A DNA stretch of 64,000 nucleotides from Epiperipatus broadwayi (lineage: Eukaryota; Onychophora; Udeonychophora; Euonychophora; Peripatidae): contig JAQFVV010012398.1 in assembly GCA_028023455.1 (NCBI GenBank), forward strand, positions 5,914,682 to 5,978,681, given 5' to 3'. This document shows positions 59,800 through 64,000 of this stretch, one piece after another (positions within the stretch are counted from its first letter, which is position 1; each line of letters begins with the position of its first letter). A model generated the notes under the pieces. It was not told the origin of the DNA, did no database searches, and worked only from the letters and a program-made list of their open reading frames with translations. A program made the translations under genes and the position numbers.

Positions 59800-60280
59800 T
59801 TGTATATCTTATCTTGCCTCAGGAGTTCTAGTCAAGACTCTTCTGGTGTATTGCCAGCTTGCCTCAAGTTGGCTGTAGTCATAGTAGCTTCCAGTCCTAT
59901 CATAGACCTGCCTAACAGCATAGACATATGGGTAAAAAGTGGTTTCAATTGAGAACATGTACAATCATTCAGGTTAAATGGACATTCTTTCTCTTCTCCA
60001 AAAAGGCTGATTATTTATTGCCAGACCACCTACTTTACTGGCAGCAATCAGATTTAGAGAGCATTATTGCCTATTGGCTGTACTAACCAATGGTAGGATT
60101 TTATACACATGTTTACACATTGGCTATACTTATGGTTTACCCTTTGACTATGTTTATACATGGGTTATCCACATGTTTACACATAGGTTAGGGTCAATGA
60201 ATGCTTAATCTGATTAAATAAGGAAGGAATCTGGTCCAGTCCATTTCTAAAGGCAAGATCAGATATGATATCACTCCCCT
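59800..60280 (-). repeat. LTR-like repeat, longer copy
   Basis: The part at about 60018-60276 is directly repeated at 61651-61905. On the minus strand it shows CCAAT-like motifs, TATAAAA (60105-60099) and, 85 bp on, AATAAA (60019-60014): a promoter and poly(A) signal in the order of an LTR. The sequence beyond AATAAA, to about 59800, lacks a second copy. Confidence 0.45.
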
Positions 60281-60456
60281 GGCTAAATTTAGCTCTAGAG
60301 AACATAGTAATTAAGATGATCTGGATGACATGTTGTCCATTTTGTTGGTTTCTCAGGCTTATTGCTGTTCTTGTCTTGTTCACCATCCTTGTTTAATAAT
60401 ATTTTCCCTGGGTATTCACCTGGGTTGGTGCTAACTTCATTTTTTAAATAGTGGGT

Positions 60457-61664
60457 TTAAAATTTAAAAAAAAAAAATGTATTGTTACCAGACTTGAAAT
60501 TATTCAGCTTTGACATATCATTTTTAGCATATGTTTTCTGGGGTCCATTTAATCTAACAATATTTTTGTCACAACTACTATCACTAGAAGTAGCTGATAA
60601 CTGTGTCTGAACACTTTTGTAAGAATATTCACCTACATAATTCTTGTTCATTGATTTTTGACAACTTTTAGGAGTTTTAGAACTCACACCTGTTTTATTA
60701 CCATTCTCTGGAATGTACATCTTATTTCTTAGATTTTATCATTTTTCCAATTATGATTTATTGCAGTATGCTTTTGATGAGATTTAGGATGCTGAGATGT
60801 TAAAAAACATCTATTATTAGTTAAAATTGACATTTTCTGTTGAAAATTCATGGCATTTCTAGAATATTTATTATGAGTCTGTCTTTTATAGGCTTGCTGG
60901 ACATTCATATTATGACTTTGTGCAGAGTTTTCTCCTGTGGAATTACCACTTCTGCAGATAGATGACAGTGGTATACAATTACCTGCCCACTTACCTATCT
61001 CATAATTTGTTGCTGATGCTGCAATGCTTTTAAATATTTCATTTTTTATCTTAGAACTTTTTGATGGAAAATTTCTCTCATCTTTATTAGAATAACATTG
61101 TTTAGTGCAACCTGGAAAATCTTCAGTTATATTTGAATGCTGGATATTATATTTTTTTAGCCTTTTTTCAATTACAGAATATTTTTGTGGATTTTTGGAA
61201 AGTTGGGGATTTGGCAGAAAAGCTTTCACAAAGCAAAGGAGATAAATTCCAATTTTAAATTCCCATTATATACAGAGTATCCATTTTGAGTGTTTTTTTC
61301 ACACATGAATTTTTGAAATTGCATGTTATAAATTGATGTTGAAGTTTAATTGACATTTTGATCTAATTCCCCAAGTTTTTCTGAAAAGATTTTGATAATC
61401 TGCATTCTGACTAAAAATTAGAAATAAATTTGAGTTGCATTGAGAAAGATACTTTTCAAAAGGTGAAGCTAAGGAATTATTTTTAAGTTGATGAAAACCT
61501 GAAGTCCCTGGAATCTGTGAAATGCTGTTTGAGGGTTGTGCATTTTTGTGAATATTTGCAACTTTTCTACTATGTTGTTCTGATTGATTTGCATAAGCAC
61601 TATGAGAATTATTATTAGAAAGCATATTTTCTAATTTACTATCATTTCTAGCTGCCAACCCCAA
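60457..61664 (-). pseudogene. Frameshifted coding remnant between LTR-like repeats
   Basis: Three non-collinear minus frames (61664-61326, 61229-60729, 60720-60457) plus an open bridge at about 61317-61220 follow each other with short gaps and share an Asn/Ser/Lys/Gln-rich composition, as if one reading frame of about 400 codons had been broken by three small indels. No protease, zinc-knuckle, RT or integrase motif is visible. It could be a gag-like ORF, a decayed host exon, or an exon with assembly indels (an A run lies at one break, near 61292). The first frame has no ATG at its start. Function unknown. Confidence 0.4.
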
Positions 61665-61905
61665 CTTACTAGCAGCAATCAGATTCAGAGAGAATTATTG
61701 CCTATTGGCCCATACTAACCAATGGTAGTATTTTATATACATGTTTACACATTGACCATATTTATGTTTTTCCCTTTGATTATGTTTATACATTGTTTAC
61801 CCACATGTTTATACATTGGTTAGTGGCAATGAGTGCTCGATCCAATTAGATAAGGAAGAAATCTGGACTAGTCCACTTTTGAAGGCAAGGTCAGATATGA
61901 CAGAA
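61651..61905 (-). repeat. LTR-like repeat, shorter copy
   Basis: Direct copy of the 60018-60276 segment (GCAGCAATCAGATT, CCTATTGG, ACTAACCAATGGTAG, ATTTTATA, CACATGTTTA). TATAAAA lies at 61737-61731; the AATAAA segment is missing and the coding remnant starts right after it. Could be a truncated 5' LTR or a duplicated promoter region. Confidence 0.45.
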
Positions 61906-64000
61906 ACTTAATTTATAGTTTTGTAAAATAATTTTGTAAAGAAAAATGAGCTTTAAAGAAAAAAATGTTTTATCTTTATACAAGTTTAGTTTTTATCTTT
62001 TCATACAATGCATGTGTAAGAGATTTGGCTTTAATTACACTAATTTTAATATGGAATGTACTTACAGTGGGCATTGTTCAAATAAAAATTCCACAAGATA
62101 ATTGGAAATTTAATTAGTGATGGAATGCTATTTTTTAATTAAAGCCTGTTTTAGAAGTTTCCAAGAAAAGAACAAAAGGACTGAAGTCATATATGAGTTT
62201 CAAAATTTAATTTAAATTATTATTCACCTGCTCTTTATAAATGAACACTGCCAGACTTTTTCACTATCAAGCATCTCCAGACCCTACTTTTTGTTGCTAG
62301 GCAATTAATCTCAAGTAACTGTCAACAGTTGATTTCAGCCATAGGACATGGCTAACTAAAAAAAAACCATCATGATCAAATGGATGGACGAACCATCTCA
62401 GTTGTTGTTCTGATAGTAATGAGTGGCTGAGGCATTTACATCATAGTGAACTTCTTTCTTCAGATCTAACTCTTTTTGAGCATGATCTAAGCTAGTGATC
62501 TGACCTACCTTCTGATTTTCTTTGCTGATCAAACAACCTCTACACCAAAAACTCCTCTATTAACCATACTTTCAATAAATAACAAGTTACCCAAATAATC
62601 CAAAAAATGTATGATTTATTAATTATTTTGTCTCATTTATATGTAAGTCTTTAGTATAAATTATCTTTATTTTTATTAATTGGGGATAGTTTGATAATAT
62701 TAATCAACTGTAAGTTGTTTATATCATTATCAAGTTACGGATTTTATATTTGATTGTATAATTAACTTTTGTAATTAAATATCAGGATTCTCGTAGAGTA
62801 AAAAAAAACTATCTGTCCAAATAATTAATCATAGGTATTCTTACCACTTATTGAAACTGTTATTTATCTTATTTATTGGTGTGCTATAATAATAATTTTC
62901 TTAAATTATTTATGAGCTTACATGCATTATTTTTTATAGATATAAAGAATCTCATTTCTACTTGTGTGATGCTGATTAAAATTTTCTCACTCGTTAAAAA
63001 TATTCTGAAATCTTTGAGCTTTAACCATTAGATATTATTTGGGTGGTATTTATTTTTTTAGAACAGGCTCAGTTAAACCCTGCTATGTTTAAACTCTGGT
63101 ATAGTTTACATGGCCTGGTAATCTCGTATTTGCCATATTCAATTGGTGAACTTACAGAGCTGCTATCAGCAATATTTCTGATAAGCTCTTCACTAATATG
63201 CAAGTATTCAAGTTACTTACTACCAACCATGTAATCCGAATTATTATTCTTGGGATAAACTTCAAAGTTGCTTTTCCAATATTATAATCATTTCTTTAAT
63301 GGTCAAATGATTTTGTGGTAATCTGACATGCATGCACTCTGTTTAATTTTTGTAGCATACATTTGAAATCCATCATAATTATTTTAATACTTCAATAAAG
63401 ATAGAATTATTAGGATAAAATTTTGGCACACAATTATGATAAGGTTTTTGCAGTTCTTCAGATGGTGTAGACAATAATAAACTTATTACATTAGTGATTT
63501 ATATAAAACCTTCTGAAGTTAATTCATTTCAAGTTTAGGTGTATGATTTTAATAATTTATTTTCCATGCTTTATTTTAGTAATTAATAAATGTATTGTTT
63601 ATTAAAATTTGCCTAGTGTTTGATGTCTGTTATTTGTCAGTGGTTATTAGTTGAGAATCTCCTGTTCTGAACTGAGTTAGTCTAAAAATCATTCATTAGT
63701 AAATTAGGCTAGTTTAATCACACATCATTCACATATATTCTGACCTCCATTTAAAATTTCCAGGGTGTATAGATGTCTATGGTTCCCTCAAGGGTTAGAA
63801 TGTGTCTGTAATGACCGATATAATATGTATGTATCAAATAAGCATTACAGGACTAGGTCTACATAGATACTCCTGATCTTTTACTTCACATGTAGTCAAT
63901 TACTATTATACCTAGATAAAATATCAAATGATAAAAAATAAAACCAATATATATATATATATATATATATATTGTATTATTTAATGAAAAAAAATATAAT
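61906..64000. other. AT-rich end of window, one doubtful exon
   Basis: Mostly featureless, ending in an (AT)n run at 63946-63972. A 63-codon ORF at 63043-63234 follows TATTTTTTTAG, an acceptor-like site at about 63050-63060, and encodes LEQAQLNPAMFKLWYSL and a hydrophobic end, but has no family match and no donor. I do not call it a gene. Confidence 0.3.

Overview
This is a eukaryotic window, almost certainly from an AT-rich invertebrate animal. It is strongly AT-rich, nearly free of long ORFs, full of microsatellites and decayed transposons, and the one long coding region starts at a splice-acceptor-like site. The repeat classes fit a metazoan: Penelope-like retroelements (PLEs) with GIY-YIG endonuclease remnants, hammerhead-ribozyme repeats, a LINE with an AATAAA signal and a microsatellite tail, TIR transposons, and TTAGGG-like interstitial repeats. 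I cannot place it to phylum: the common cephalopod tRNA-SINE signature is absent, but that is weak negative evidence.

Layout. 0-9.5 kb: a hammerhead-repeat insertion (134-830), a small inverted-repeat unit, a PLE endonuclease remnant (4290-4860), a 3.7-kb TIR transposon (4884-8543) and a short hammerhead insertion (9257-9500). 9.5-19 kb: mostly featureless AT-rich DNA with a second hammerhead family at 14380-15009 and another PLE endonuclease remnant near 18.2-19.1 kb. 19.2-24.6 kb: an old tandem duplication whose two copies each carry a different fold-back insertion. 26.9-34 kb: a 2.07-kb TIR element (second copy inverted at 57.4-59.5 kb), a palindromic repeat cluster, a tRNA-like sequence and a three-armed insertion (32874-34001). 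35.6-38.3 kb: the only convincing host-like coding exon, minus strand, encoding a large Lys/Pro/Glu/Asn hexapeptide-repeat protein. 38.4-43 kb: fold-back hammerhead-like hairpins, a 1.5-kb hammerhead composite with a 13-bp target-site duplication (TSD), and a degenerate PLE in head-to-head halves. 45.9-47.9 kb: a decayed LINE, minus strand. 48.0-50.6 kb: a second copy of the 4.9-kb TIR family, with telomere-like repeats inside. 51.07-51.3 kb: a (TAA)n array. 54.6-55.0 kb: another fold-back insertion. 59.8-61.9 kb: LTR-like direct repeats flanking a frameshifted coding remnant.

The unifying observation is a set of insertions that share an internally inverted architecture and direct flanking duplications of about 9-15 bp (134-830, 9257-9500, 14380-15009, 20847-21553, 23842-24321, 32874-34001, 39040-40571, 54624-55042). 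Two of these families encode type I hammerhead ribozyme motifs. In one family the ribozymes recur in tandem about 452-455 bp apart, and one copy encloses a fragment homologous to the neighbouring PLE. This is the architecture expected of PLE terminal repeats or of PLE-mobilised retrozymes, which would make small self-cleaved RNAs.
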